Notes: generated by a model from the letters alone, not told the origin. A DNA stretch of 16,541 bases from Eutrophocola sp964629325 (GCA_964629325.1 CAZVSC010000060.1:1-16541); one strand, 5' to 3'. Numbered from the stretch's first letter, positions 7,258 through 15,798 are shown. Translations and numbers: made by a program.

Positions 7258-9423
7258 TTATAGGCCAGCTTCTTCCAGCAGGGAGGTGATATTCTGAAAG
7301 CTTTGCCTGAATTGGCGCATGTATTCGCTGTCACGATCATCGCCGCTTATGATCTGGGGCCTGAGAATAACAAACAACTCCCTGCGCACGGAACGGTACT
7401 GCTGGTAGGAAAACAGACCGCCCAGTACCGGCACTTTCTGCAGGTACGGAACGCCGCTGTTCTGGTCTGAATCATCTTCCTGGATCAGGCCGCCCAGGGT
7501 AATTGTAGACTGGTCTGCAACCACGGCGGTCGTGGTTATCTCCTGGTTGGAAAACACGGGATTGCCAGCAACACCAGAACCTTCTTCAAGGGATGACAAA
7601 CTCTGGAAAATTTCCAGGTTGATAAAACCATCGTCATTAATATGCGGGGTGATGGTCAGGACGATGCCCACATCACGATACGCCACGTTGGAAGTGGTCA
7701 CACCGTTGCCGGATACGGTCGTGCCCTGGTCGATGGGCACGGCCTGGCCCACCTTGATCTCGCCTTCCTGGTTATTGGTGGCGAGGATGGTCGGCCTGGC
7801 AAGCAGCCTGACTTCGTTATCCTGCGCGATGGCGTTGAGCGTGGCATCGATAATGGACGTCCCATCATTGAATGTCCGGGACAAGATGAGACCGGAACCC
7901 TGTGCCGGAACGCCGCTGTCCGACAGCAGGCCGCCAGGCAACACACGTGAGCTGACGAAGCCGGTATTGGCATTCTGGGAAATGCGGTTCCAGTCCACAC
8001 CGAACTGATTGCTGTCAGTCAGGGTGACCTGGCCGATCACCGCGTTGATCAGGACCTGCATCGGCGGCGTGTCCAGGTTGTTGATGGTGGTCAGCAGCTG
8101 GCGGTATTCCCGCGGCGTACCACGGACAAGGAGACTGTTGGTATCTTCGTCGGCCACGATAGTCACGGAAATATTGGCGGAAACGATATCCGTTGCCGCG
8201 CCTGCATCTCCACCAGCAGGTGCCTGGGCAGAATCACCTTCAGCCGTGGCGGTGACTGATGCCACATCTTCCTCGGTGGCCACCTCCGGAACGTCGCTAT
8301 CCTCCTGCTGGAACACCTGTGTAAGTGTCGCTGCCAGCGTGGCGGCGTTGAGGTTCTTCACCTTGTAGAAGAATAGCTGCTCCACCTGCTCCTGGCTTTC
8401 CGCATCAAGAATGCGGACCCAGCGGGTCACTTCCTGGAAGCCCCTGCCTGCGGGCGCCAGCACGAGAACAGAATTGATACGCTCAAGGCCCATGACCTGG
8501 TAAGAAGACTGCTCGCCTTCGATCAGGGTCAGCACATTGGTCAACTCGGTCGCCACGTCTGCAGCCTGGGAATTGAGCAGTTCGTACAGCTGGATGCCCT
8601 GGTTCTGGAAAGGGTCGTCATCGACGATTTCCAGGAGCGCGTTGACGCGCTGCAGCTGCTGCGGCGATCCGCTGATGCCAACCAGGTTGGCCGGGCCCAG
8701 CCGCACGATGCGGCCTTCCGGCTGCAGCAACGGGTTCAGAACAGCCAGCGCCGACTCAACTGAAATATAGGTCAGGGGGGTTATCTGCATGACTTCAGAA
8801 GAGGTAGCCTCTCCCAGCCATCCGGGCAGGACTATCTCCGCCGGAATGTTGGAGCTGTTGCGCATGAACCGGTAGACATTGCCGGCCTGCTCGATGGTCA
8901 CACCGGCATTTGCCGCCAACATCCGCATCAGCGGCCAGAGGTCCTCATATTGCAGGGGGTTGTTCGGTGATGAGCGCAGGCTGACGCGATAATCGATGGC
9001 AGGATCGATCACCATGTTGATCTGCAGTTCATCCCCCAGCTGTTCAAACACAACGCGCAAATCTTCCTGCTCATAGTTGAGTTCCACAGTGGTGCCTTCC
9101 GGCACCTCGACGACCGGTCGTTCTTCCACGAACCGACCCAGCTGGATGACCCGCCCTTCCCTGTTGATACCGGAATCTTCTTCCTCCTGCGCATTGCCAG
9201 CTGCAGTTGTCGCCTGCGCAGCAGGCGCAGATGTCGCTGCCGGCTGCTGGGTTTCCGCCTGCCTGCCGACATTCGCCGAAGGCTGGCTTGCGCCAGGGCC
9301 GCTCTGTTGCATGTTGGCACAGGATGACAATATGCCGGCCACCATGATCACGACGAACGCCCTGATCCTTGCCGGTACCTTCCGGTCAGAAAATTCCATA
9401 TACAAACTGCCTGTGTGTTTCAC
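7258..9423 (-). CDS. gspD: Type II secretion outer-membrane secretin GspD, probable lipoprotein
   Basis: This 721-residue secretin forms the outer-membrane channel. The N terminus is a signal peptide ending in the lipobox LSSC (Cys35), so the protein is probably lipidated. An Ala/Gln/Ser-rich linker follows (36-85). Then come N0 (about 105-187), N1 (210-268), N2 (275-342) and N3 (345-452, with an acidic, Ala-rich insert at 374-413). The secretin domain (about 535-692) contains VPVLGGLF (664-671), and the short tail (693-721) may be an S-domain. The start is GTG at 9423 with GGAG upstream, 12 bases after gspF. gspD usually sits near gspC, but here it lies between gspF and gspG and no gspC is present. 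Lipidated secretins such as XpsD of Xanthomonas are known. Confidence 0.95.
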   Translation of the reverse strand: MKHTGSLYMEFSDRKVPARIRAFVVIMVAGILSSCANMQQSGPGASQPSANVGRQAETQQPAATSAPAAQATTAAGNAQEEEDSGINREGRVIQLGRFVEERPVVEVPEGTTVELNYEQEDLRVVFEQLGDELQINMVIDPAIDYRVSLRSSPNNPLQYEDLWPLMRMLAANAGVTIEQAGNVYRFMRNSSNIPAEIVLPGWLGEATSSEVMQITPLTYISVESALAVLNPLLQPEGRIVRLGPANLVGISGSPQQLQRVNALLEIVDDDPFQNQGIQLYELLNSQAADVATELTNVLTLIEGEQSSYQVMGLERINSVLVLAPAGRGFQEVTRWVRILDAESQEQVEQLFFYKVKNLNAATLAATLTQVFQQEDSDVPEVATEEDVASVTATAEGDSAQAPAGGDAGAATDIVSANISVTIVADEDTNSLLVRGTPREYRQLLTTINNLDTPPMQVLINAVIGQVTLTDSNQFGVDWNRISQNANTGFVSSRVLPGGLLSDSGVPAQGSGLILSRTFNDGTSIIDATLNAIAQDNEVRLLARPTILATNNQEGEIKVGQAVPIDQGTTVSGNGVTTSNVAYRDVGIVLTITPHINDDGFINLEIFQSLSSLEEGSGVAGNPVFSNQEITTTAVVADQSTITLGGLIQEDDSDQNSGVPYLQKVPVLGGLFSYQQYRSVRRELFVILRPQIISGDDRDSEYMRQFRQSFQNITSLLEEAGL

Positions 9424-9435
9424 ACTTTACTCCGG

Positions 9436-10641
9436 TTAAAAATCCACTGTGTTCATACTGAATACTGCCGACAGCATGATAATGATAATTCCGCCTACCG
9501 CGATGCCAAGCAACAGGATCAACGCCGGCTGCACTGCACTGACCAGGCGTGTCATGTCATCGCGCACACTGGCATCAAAACTCCGGGCCAGCTTCTTCAG
9601 GATTGCGCCGGTGCGGCCGGACTCTTCACCAACGGCAACCAGCTGGTGCAGCAATACCGGGAACATGCCGGTTTTTTCGAGTGCATTGCCCAGCCCCGAG
9701 CCGCTGCGAACATCTTCTTCTACGACCTCGAGGTGGTGAATGAGTTCCTCGTTGCTGATGACCTCCCGGGCCACCCGCAATCCGCGGATCAGCGGAATGC
9801 CTGCGCCCAGCAGTGCTCCGAGTGTCCGTGCAAAAATCGCAACATCCCGGTGCAGCAGCAGTTTCCCTGCTATCGGCAGCCGCAGCATGTAGGCATCTTT
9901 TTGCCGCCGCCTGGCCTTGTCTGCATTCACCCAGCGCCACCAGTAGCCAACCAAAAAAACCAGCGGCACGATCAGCCAGCCGAAATTCTGTATACCGGCA
10001 CTCAGTCCAAGCAGGAATTCCGCTGACGGCGGAATCTCGGAACCGACGTCCTCGAACATGGCCGTGAACTGCGGCACCACATAGACCAGCAACAGGCCGA
10101 CCGAGAGTATGCCGGTGATCAACAGCACGATCGGGTAAGTCAATGCCGAGATGACCTGCTTCTTGGTTTCTTCCGCTGTCTCCAGGAAGTTGACTAGGTC
10201 GGGCAGCAGCTGGTCGAGAATGCCGCCGGTTTCACCTGCGCGAATGATGTTGATGTACAGTTTGGAAAATACATCCGCCCGGGCCTCCATGGCATCGGCA
10301 AGGCTCTTGCCTTCCTTCACGTCACGCCTGAGCGATACCACCAGGCGCCTCATGTGCTCCTTTTCAGTGATGCCTTCGAGCAGGGTGAGCGCCTTGTCGA
10401 TCGGAATCCTGGCTTCGACCAGCGTGCTCAGGCCGTTGGTGAAATCCACGAGGTCAGCATTCTTGATGCGGCTGCCGCCACGCTGCAGGCTCTGCCTTGA
10501 CGTGGTTTTTATCTTGACCGGTACCAGTTTCCTGGACTGCAGCATGGCGATGGCTTCGCGCTCGGAATCCGCGCTCAGCTGACCGCTCGTCAGGTTGCCC
10601 TGTGCATCGCAGGCCTGGTACTGGTAGTAATTCATGCTCAT
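9436..10641 (-). CDS. gspF: Type II secretion inner-membrane platform protein GspF
   Basis: This 401-residue protein has the two repeated T2SSF domains (about 63-185 and 267-389) and three hydrophobic segments (about 165-190, 213-235 and 371-394). It includes the conserved GETGG (136-140) and its second-repeat counterpart GEESGRTG (338-345). GspF is the polytopic core of the assembly platform that GspE acts on. ATG 10641 overlaps the gspE stop by 4 bases (ATGA), indicating coupling. The length is normal for the family. Paralogy with PilC exists, but the gene context settles the T2SS assignment. Confidence 0.96.
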   Translation of the reverse strand: MSMNYYQYQACDAQGNLTSGQLSADSEREAIAMLQSRKLVPVKIKTTSRQSLQRGGSRIKNADLVDFTNGLSTLVEARIPIDKALTLLEGITEKEHMRRLVVSLRRDVKEGKSLADAMEARADVFSKLYINIIRAGETGGILDQLLPDLVNFLETAEETKKQVISALTYPIVLLITGILSVGLLLVYVVPQFTAMFEDVGSEIPPSAEFLLGLSAGIQNFGWLIVPLVFLVGYWWRWVNADKARRRQKDAYMLRLPIAGKLLLHRDVAIFARTLGALLGAGIPLIRGLRVAREVISNEELIHHLEVVEEDVRSGSGLGNALEKTGMFPVLLHQLVAVGEESGRTGAILKKLARSFDASVRDDMTRLVSAVQPALILLLGIAVGGIIIIMLSAVFSMNTVDF

Positions 10642-12104
10642 ACGGCGCGCGTTACCCTCACCACTTCTTCGGGCGTCGTCAGGCCGGCTTTCAGTTTTTC
10701 CAGTGCATCTTCACGCAGGGTTTTCATGCCTTCCTTGATGCCTTGCTGGCGTATGACGTTGGCATCGGCACTGCTGGTGATCAGGTGCCTGATCTGGTCG
10801 GACATCATCAGCAATTCATAAAGCCCGACCCGGCCCCGGTAACCGGTGCCGCCACAGCGCTCACATCCCGAGCCGCGATTGATCGTTGGATAGTCGCTGA
10901 GCTCAACGCCAAGTACGTTGGCTTCATCCGCAGTGAGGTCATGCTGTTCCTTGCAGTCGGTGCAGACTCGCCTGACCAGGCGCTGCGCCTGGATTCCGAG
11001 CAGGCTCGAACTGATCAGGTAACTCTGCACACCCATATCCTGCAGGCGGGTCACCGCGCCGGCGGCATCGTTGGTGTGCAGTGTTGAAAACACCAGGTGG
11101 CCGGTCAGGGCTGATTCAATCGCGATCTCCGCGGTTTCGTGGTCGCGAATCTCACCGATCATGAGGATGTCCGGGTCCTGGCGGACAATCGACCTGAGCC
11201 CGGATGCGAAGCTGAGCCCGATCCTGGGATTCACCTGGATCTGGGTGATGCCGTCCAGCTGGTATTCCACCGGGTCTTCCACGGTCACGATCTTGTGCTT
11301 TTCGTCGTTGATCTTTTCCAGGGTGGCATACAAGGTCGTTGTTTTACCGGAACCCGTCGGGCCAGTAATCAGGATGAGGCCATGGGGCTGGGTGATCAGC
11401 CGCGCATAATCCTGCAGCACTTTCTGGGGCATGCCGAGATCTGTGAGCTCGATGCTCAGGTCGCTGCGATCGAGAATACGCAGTACAACCGACTCCCCCA
11501 GGACGCCGGGCAGGGTCGACACACGCATGTCCAGTTCACGGTCACCGATGCGGTAATCGATGCGGCCGTCCTGGGGCAGGCGTTTCTCGCCGATATCGAG
11601 CTTGGCCATCAGCTTCAGGCGTGAGGCGACCGCCGACTGGATCTTGATCGGCAGCTTTTCAATGCGGGTCATGATGCCGTCAACGCGGCAGCGCACTTCC
11701 AGGTGGTGCTCGGTCGGTTCGAAATGTATGTCGCTGGCATTGAGGTCCATGGCCCTGGCGAACAGGTGGTTGACCAGCCTGATGATCGGCGCTTCGGAAT
11801 CCATGTCCGCAAATTCATCGTCATCCCCGAAGCCGGAAACGAAGGCGTCATCCGGGTCGGCGATTTCAGGTGAGAGTTCGGCGCGCCAGTGCTTGGTCAG
11901 CCTGGCCACTTCGTCCGTATTGCCGATGCGAAAATTTACCTGGTCGCCGATGACATACCTGACCTTGGCACGGCTTTCGATGCTCGGCAGTCGGTTGCAA
12001 ACCAGCTCCCAGCTGTCATTGAAATTCTGTGCAGGCGCCATGCCTTCGGGCTCCAGCAGCTGGCTGAAGATGGGCAGTGTCAGGTGTGCGTGTTCTGTTG
12101 CCAT
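10638..12104 (-). CDS. gspE: Type II secretion ATPase GspE
   Basis: This 488-residue ATPase drives pseudopilus assembly from the cytoplasmic face. It has a short N-terminal domain (1-75), an acidic linker (77-104), APIIRLVN (105-112) opening the second domain, Walker A GPTGSGKTT (248-256), the Asp box around 277-278, Walker B ILMIGEIRD (313-321) and the His box HLVFSTLHTND (336-346). The four zinc cysteines are Cys381, Cys384, Cys414 and Cys417. Together with the GspF, pseudopilin and GspL neighbours, these fit GspE rather than PilB. It starts 4 bases after gspM ends, with little ribosome site of its own. Confidence 0.96.
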   Translation of the reverse strand: MATEHAHLTLPIFSQLLEPEGMAPAQNFNDSWELVCNRLPSIESRAKVRYVIGDQVNFRIGNTDEVARLTKHWRAELSPEIADPDDAFVSGFGDDDEFADMDSEAPIIRLVNHLFARAMDLNASDIHFEPTEHHLEVRCRVDGIMTRIEKLPIKIQSAVASRLKLMAKLDIGEKRLPQDGRIDYRIGDRELDMRVSTLPGVLGESVVLRILDRSDLSIELTDLGMPQKVLQDYARLITQPHGLILITGPTGSGKTTTLYATLEKINDEKHKIVTVEDPVEYQLDGITQIQVNPRIGLSFASGLRSIVRQDPDILMIGEIRDHETAEIAIESALTGHLVFSTLHTNDAAGAVTRLQDMGVQSYLISSSLLGIQAQRLVRRVCTDCKEQHDLTADEANVLGVELSDYPTINRGSGCERCGGTGYRGRVGLYELLMMSDQIRHLITSSADANVIRQQGIKEGMKTLREDALEKLKAGLTTPEEVVRVTRAV

Positions 12105-12108
12105 AACG

Positions 12109-12639
12109 TCAGGGTATCTTGCTGAATCCGGTTACAGTGATCGAGCCGAGGAACTGCCGGCGGTTCCGGTTGATGCTGAATTCGGTGACATGAAGCCTTG
12201 GCCGTGACTGCTCCAGCTTGTCCAGGAAAGGCAGGATCTTATCCTGGTCGATGACAAAATCCATTTCCTGGGAAACCATCAGCCAGCCATCCAGCTCCGT
12301 ATAACGCGGTGTGCTGTAGGAGCGCGGTAAAACACCGGCTTCCTCCACGACCTGTCGCAGCGAGCGTTGCACGCCGCTGCCGATAAGATTCTGGTCCTGA
12401 CCGGTGAATACCCAGCTTTCCAGGGCCGCCATCTCTTCGCGCTTCAGTGCTTCTTCATCAACGAGAAAGGGGGCCTCTTCCACCAGCAAGCGCAGGCGCT
12501 GGATACGATCCTGGGTGAACTCGATTTCATCCTGCATGTCCTGATAGGACTGGCGCAGCATCGGGATGCCCCTGACAACCAGTACCAGGAGGAACATCAT
12601 GGCGGCGAGGGCAACCAGTTTTTTCTCTTTGGCTTTCAT
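12109..12639 (-). CDS. gspM: GspM-like inner-membrane platform protein (PilO-like)
   Basis: This 176-residue protein has a charged N terminus (MKAKEKK), one membrane helix (about 8-24), a coiled-coil-prone stretch (about 28-75) and a C-terminal domain of the ferredoxin-like type seen in GspM and PilO. GspM pairs with GspL to hold the assembly platform in the inner membrane. Sequence motifs are weak in this family, so the call rests on layout, size and position right after gspL (9-base gap). AGGGAAG lies upstream of the ATG. A PilO-type name would be equally fair. Confidence 0.8.
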   Translation of the reverse strand: MKAKEKKLVALAAMMFLLVLVVRGIPMLRQSYQDMQDEIEFTQDRIQRLRLLVEEAPFLVDEEALKREEMAALESWVFTGQDQNLIGSGVQRSLRQVVEEAGVLPRSYSTPRYTELDGWLMVSQEMDFVIDQDKILPFLDKLEQSRPRLHVTEFSINRNRRQFLGSITVTGFSKIP

Positions 12640-12648
12640 GGCTCGGCG

Positions 12649-13953
12649 TTATCTTCCCTGAGTCCTGGCGGGGTACTTTTCTTCATAATCCTCGAAATCC
12701 ACGTTGGTCAGGTTCAGGCGTATGCCGAACTGCGAACCGGCGCCGCGGGTGCTGGTGCTCTGGCTGACGTTATTGAACTCTTCCCTCTCCGAGAGCAACT
12801 CCACCAGGTAGGCCGGGTCGTTGGTGGACCCGGTGATATCGACAACACCCTTGTTGATGGAAATGGAGGTCAACGAACTCTGGATCACGCTGTTCAGCGA
12901 GACAAGCACCTGCGCAACCTGCTGGTCGGGGTATTCGTACAACGCGCCCCATTCCTCTTCCATGTCGAAAATGGACGCCTGCAACGCCCTGGGTTCCGCG
13001 CTCATGTCCTGAGCGGTTTCCAGGTCATCGAGCACGCCGCGCAACTCCAGCCATCTGGCTATAAATGGCGCGAACAGGAGCAGCACCACAACTGCCGTGG
13101 CGGCCATTGCGACTTTGCTGTTGCGGGCAAAGCTGATGCGTTTTTGCTCGGCAATGGCGCCGGCTGGCAGGAAACTGTATTCGGGCAGTGGCTGCACCTT
13201 GCGTTTTAATGCTTTCCAATCATCCATCGAGGTCATGTTGCGCACGGCGTCACCCTTGAGCTGACTGGTTTCGATTTCCCATTGCCGGGCAAACACCTCC
13301 TGCTCCAGGTCCCTCTTGTTCACGGTCAACAAGCGCCTGACAGCATTGCTCCTGACCTGGAGGAAGGAAATATTGCTGCCCTCTTCATCATTGATGAGCA
13401 TGGTTTTCAGGTCGTCATCATCAGAGGCGTCCAAAACGGCCAGGCTGCGAGGCATGATGGCACCGAGAAACAGGTCCTCGTGGGCGAAGGCCCGGAACAG
13501 CCGGTTCGCTTCCTGCTCGTTGAACCACAACGCAACTCCCTCCTGTTGTGCGGCATTCACGGCAAGCAGCAGGTTTTCCTCGTACGCGGGAAGCAGTGAC
13601 TGCGCCTGGAGCTCGAGGGCAGACCGGATCATTTTTTCGCCGGCCAGGTTCATGTGATAGGCGGTGGCTACGAAGTCGGCGGTGGGCAGCAGCAGCAGGA
13701 TGTTGCGCTTGTCACCCCTGGCCAGGCGGCGTGCCGCCCGGGCCATCGCTTCCGGGAAGGAGCCGTCTTCGATCAACGCGATTTCTTCGGCTTCACCGTT
13801 GGCGGTATTGACCAGGGTGTTATCAAACAGCAGGAGGCTTATATCGATCCGGTTGAAGATATCGGAATGACGCCGGGCCGGCAGCAGGGACTGGATTTTC
13901 AGGCCAATGTCACTGGTGGGAATTTTGTCGAGAAAGGGGATGCCCGATGCCAT
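12649..13953 (-). CDS. gspL: GspL-like platform protein (PilM-PilN-like fusion)
   Basis: This 434-residue protein has a long cytoplasmic part (1-275) of the actin-like type, one membrane helix (about 280-299), a coiled segment and a small periplasmic ferredoxin-like domain (about 335-415). This is the layout of GspL, which recruits the GspE ATPase to the membrane. It is slightly longer than many GspL proteins, with an Asp-rich turn at 177-181. It is the first gene of the operon. The ATG at 13953 lacks a clear Shine-Dalgarno sequence. A perfect TATAAT lies 37 bases upstream. Identity is supported mainly by architecture and by gspM and gspE following directly. Confidence 0.85.
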   Translation of the reverse strand: MASGIPFLDKIPTSDIGLKIQSLLPARRHSDIFNRIDISLLLFDNTLVNTANGEAEEIALIEDGSFPEAMARAARRLARGDKRNILLLLPTADFVATAYHMNLAGEKMIRSALELQAQSLLPAYEENLLLAVNAAQQEGVALWFNEQEANRLFRAFAHEDLFLGAIMPRSLAVLDASDDDDLKTMLINDEEGSNISFLQVRSNAVRRLLTVNKRDLEQEVFARQWEIETSQLKGDAVRNMTSMDDWKALKRKVQPLPEYSFLPAGAIAEQKRISFARNSKVAMAATAVVVLLLFAPFIARWLELRGVLDDLETAQDMSAEPRALQASIFDMEEEWGALYEYPDQQVAQVLVSLNSVIQSSLTSISINKGVVDITGSTNDPAYLVELLSEREEFNNVSQSTSTRGAGSQFGIRLNLTNVDFEDYEEKYPARTQGR

Positions 13954-13989
13954 GGCTGTTGTCTGGTTTATTTTTCTCTAAAACGTTGA

Positions 13990-13995
13990 ATTATA
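13990..13995 (-). promoter_or_regulatory. Probable -10 box of the T2SS operon promoter
   Basis: The - strand reads a perfect TATAAT 37 bases before the gspL ATG. No good TTGACA is found at 16 to 18 bases upstream, so the promoter may need an activator. The AT-rich stretch at 14085-14160 could help as an upstream element. Confidence 0.5.
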
Positions 13996-14050
13996 GGTTA
14001 TTTTCGGCTGGCGCCCTAGCCGCTTAACGGCATTTGGCGCAATTCGTGGC

Positions 14051-14082
14051 GCCGGGCCTGTTGTATGACAACACACCCCGGC
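14051..14082. repeat. Strong interrupted hairpin upstream of gspL
   Basis: GCCGGG (14051-14056) pairs perfectly with CCCGGC (14077-14082), and inside it GTTGT (14060-14064) pairs with ACAAC (14068-14072) around a 3-base loop. It lacks a U-run on either strand, so it is not a standard terminator. It sits upstream of the likely -10 box and could be a regulator site. TGGCGC occurs three times close by (14009, 14035, 14047). Confidence 0.45.
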
Positions 14083-14187
14083 AAAAAGTTTATTCAAACA
14101 TGAAATTTTTGCTGTAAATGTCTAAAAAACCTGAGAAATTTCTGAGAACTTTTTACAAAACACCTGCAACGGCAAAGTCCGTACCAT

Positions 14188-14220
14188 AAAAAACGCCCAT
14201 GTTGAACCAACTTGGGCGTT
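14188..14220 (-). terminator. Intrinsic terminator after dsbA
   Basis: AACGCCCA (14192-14199) pairs with TGGGCGTT (14213-14220), and the stem continues inward as GTTG with CAAC (14201-14204 and 14208-14211) after one T-T mismatch. On the - strand the stem runs into TTTTTT. It lies 23 bases past the dsbA stop and separates dsbA from the T2SS operon. Confidence 0.9.
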
Positions 14221-14243
14221 CAGTGTCGGTCGTGTGTAGCGTG

Positions 14244-14885
14244 TCAGCTGCCGCTTTTTTCTTTCTGGACCAGGAAGTCCACGATTTTCAGCAGGTCGGT
14301 CTGGGTGGCGACGGGTCCGCCCACGGAAACCAGGTACTTGCCGTTCACCACCATGCTGGGTACGCCGCGCACACCGTAGTCACGCATACGCGTGCCTGCG
14401 CGCTTCACGGCAGAAGTCACTGAGAAGGACTTCCAAGCCTTGTCGAAGGCGTCCGGTGCAACGCCGGCGTTGACGAACATGTCCTTCACGACTTCTTCAG
14501 TCTGCAGGTAGTTGCGGTTCCGGTGAATCTCGTTGAAAGCCACATCATGAATCTTGCCGGTAACGCCAAGCGCCTCGGCAGCGTAAAAAATCTGTGCGTG
14601 AATTTCCATGGTCTGGTTCCACATGCCTGGGCTGCGCACGAACGCCACATCGGAAGGCAGTTTTTCTTCCCAGCTGGAAATCAGCGGCTCAAACGCATAG
14701 CAATGCGGGCAGCCATACCAGAATATTTCGGTCACTTCGATCTTGTTGGGATCAGCGGTTCTGACCGGTGAGGCGATAGTTTCGTAATGGGTGCCTTCAA
14801 CGTATAACGCCGGTTGGGCATTGACGGTGGCGACCACGCCCATGAACAAGGCGGCCAGCAGTGTGAATTTCGAGAACAGTTTCAT
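14244..14885 (-). CDS. dsbA: Periplasmic thiol:disulfide oxidoreductase DsbA
   Basis: This 213-residue protein has a Sec signal peptide (cut likely after Ala23, VNA-QPA), the DsbA active site Cys59-Pro-His-Cys62 and the cis-proline loop GVPS (Pro176). DsbA oxidises cysteine pairs in proteins entering the periplasm and is itself reoxidised by DsbB. The start at 14885 is preceded by GGGAGAG 7 bases away. The gene stands alone between a 164-base gap after cytochrome c4 and a strong terminator. In Pseudomonas, too, dsbA neighbours cytochrome c4 and engB. T2SS substrates and some T2SS parts often depend on disulfide formation, so its place next to the gsp operon makes functional sense. Confidence 0.96.
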   Translation of the reverse strand: MKLFSKFTLLAALFMGVVATVNAQPALYVEGTHYETIASPVRTADPNKIEVTEIFWYGCPHCYAFEPLISSWEEKLPSDVAFVRSPGMWNQTMEIHAQIFYAAEALGVTGKIHDVAFNEIHRNRNYLQTEEVVKDMFVNAGVAPDAFDKAWKSFSVTSAVKRAGTRMRDYGVRGVPSMVVNGKYLVSVGGPVATQTDLLKIVDFLVQKEKSGS

Positions 14886-14910
14886 AGTCTCTCTCCCTGG
14901 GTTATTCCTT

Positions 14911-14922
14911 CTTTATATAAAG
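14911..14922. repeat. 12-base AT palindrome in the dsbA leader
   Basis: CTTTATATAAAG is a perfect palindrome about 26 bases before the dsbA ATG. It overlaps TATA-like sequence that could be part of a promoter, but no matching -35 box is clear. The rest of the 14886-15049 gap shows no gene. Confidence 0.3.
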
Positions 14923-15049
14923 CGTAATCCGGTAAAAATCATCGCGAGTATGCCATAGCAGACCCGGAAATCAGCATTTATTGACTATCGGGCACAATCA
15001 CTTTCATATTATTTGCAGTATTGCCGGGCGTTGCTGAACCCGTGCTGAA

Positions 15050-15688
15050 CTAGCGCAGGCCCGCGAGGTAGGAGGCCAGCGCCGCAATTTCAGCATCATT
15101 CAGGCGGGCGGCAATACTGCGCATCACTTCCGCATCGTCGTTATTGCGAACGCCGTCGCGGAATGCCCGCAACTGCAACTCGGTATAGGCCGGATCCTGG
15201 CCGCTGAGCGCCGGGTAACCTGCTGATGCCAGGCCCTGGCCATTGGGGGAATGGCAGGCCGAGCAGGCTGCGACGCCGATGTCAGCATTACCGGCACGGT
15301 ACAGGGATTCTCCCAGGGCGACCTTTTCCGGCTCAGCGGCACCTTGCGGGGCTGCCTGTGAGGCATAGTAGGCAGCAACATCGGCCATGTCCTGGTCGTT
15401 GAGGTTGTTGAGCATACCCGTCATGAGCGGGGCGGCCCTGACCCCGCTTTTGATGTCATTCATCTGTTTGAGCAGGTAGTCAGCATTCTGGCCGCCAATC
15501 TTGGGCACGTTGGCGATCTGGCTCATGTTGCCGTCCTGGCCGTGGCAGGCCAGGCAGACGGTGATCTTTTCGGCGCCGGCAGCGGCGTCTCCCTGGGCCA
15601 GAGCCTGGGTAGCTGTAACGAGGGTAAACAGGGCAACGGAAACCGTTGAAACGAATTTCGCCATTCCTTTCACTGCAATTTTATTCAT
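15050..15688 (-). CDS. Di-heme cytochrome c4
   Basis: This 212-residue periplasmic electron carrier has a Sec signal peptide (cut likely after Ala31) and two cytochrome c domains with heme sites CLACH (45-49) and CSACH (142-146). Axial methionines are likely Met89 or Met92 in the first domain and Met189 in the second. Cytochrome c4 passes electrons between the bc1 complex and terminal oxidases in gammaproteobacteria. The frame is open up to an ATG at 15736, but the extra 16 residues carry acidic residues before the signal peptide, so the ATG at 15688 is preferred; 15664 is another choice. Ribosome sites are weak at all three. Confidence 0.93.
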   Translation of the reverse strand: MNKIAVKGMAKFVSTVSVALFTLVTATQALAQGDAAAGAEKITVCLACHGQDGNMSQIANVPKIGGQNADYLLKQMNDIKSGVRAAPLMTGMLNNLNDQDMADVAAYYASQAAPQGAAEPEKVALGESLYRAGNADIGVAACSACHSPNGQGLASAGYPALSGQDPAYTELQLRAFRDGVRNNDDAEVMRSIAARLNDAEIAALASYLAGLR

Positions 15689-15798
15689 GCGCTGGTTCTT
15701 TACTTCCTGGATTATGAAATCGGTGTTGGCGGCCATGGCTCGCTCACTGCTAATTCACCTGCAGTGCTGATACAATCCACAGCCTTTGAAACCGCGCG

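Noticed and set aside
12367..13209. 280-codon + strand open frame opposite gspL and gspM
   Set aside because: It is antisense to two well-supported genes, shows no recognisable domain, and is a by-product of codon bias on the other strand.
4213..13953. Type IV pilus locus instead of T2SS
   Set aside because: GspG has the calcium-loop C terminus, GspK with Val at +5 is present, and the G-H-I-J-K set is specific to type II secretion.
14051..14082. Second terminator upstream of gspL
   Set aside because: The stem is not followed by a U-run on either strand.
15689..15736. Upstream ATG for cytochrome c4
   Set aside because: It would place an acidic stretch before the signal peptide, and no ribosome site supports it.
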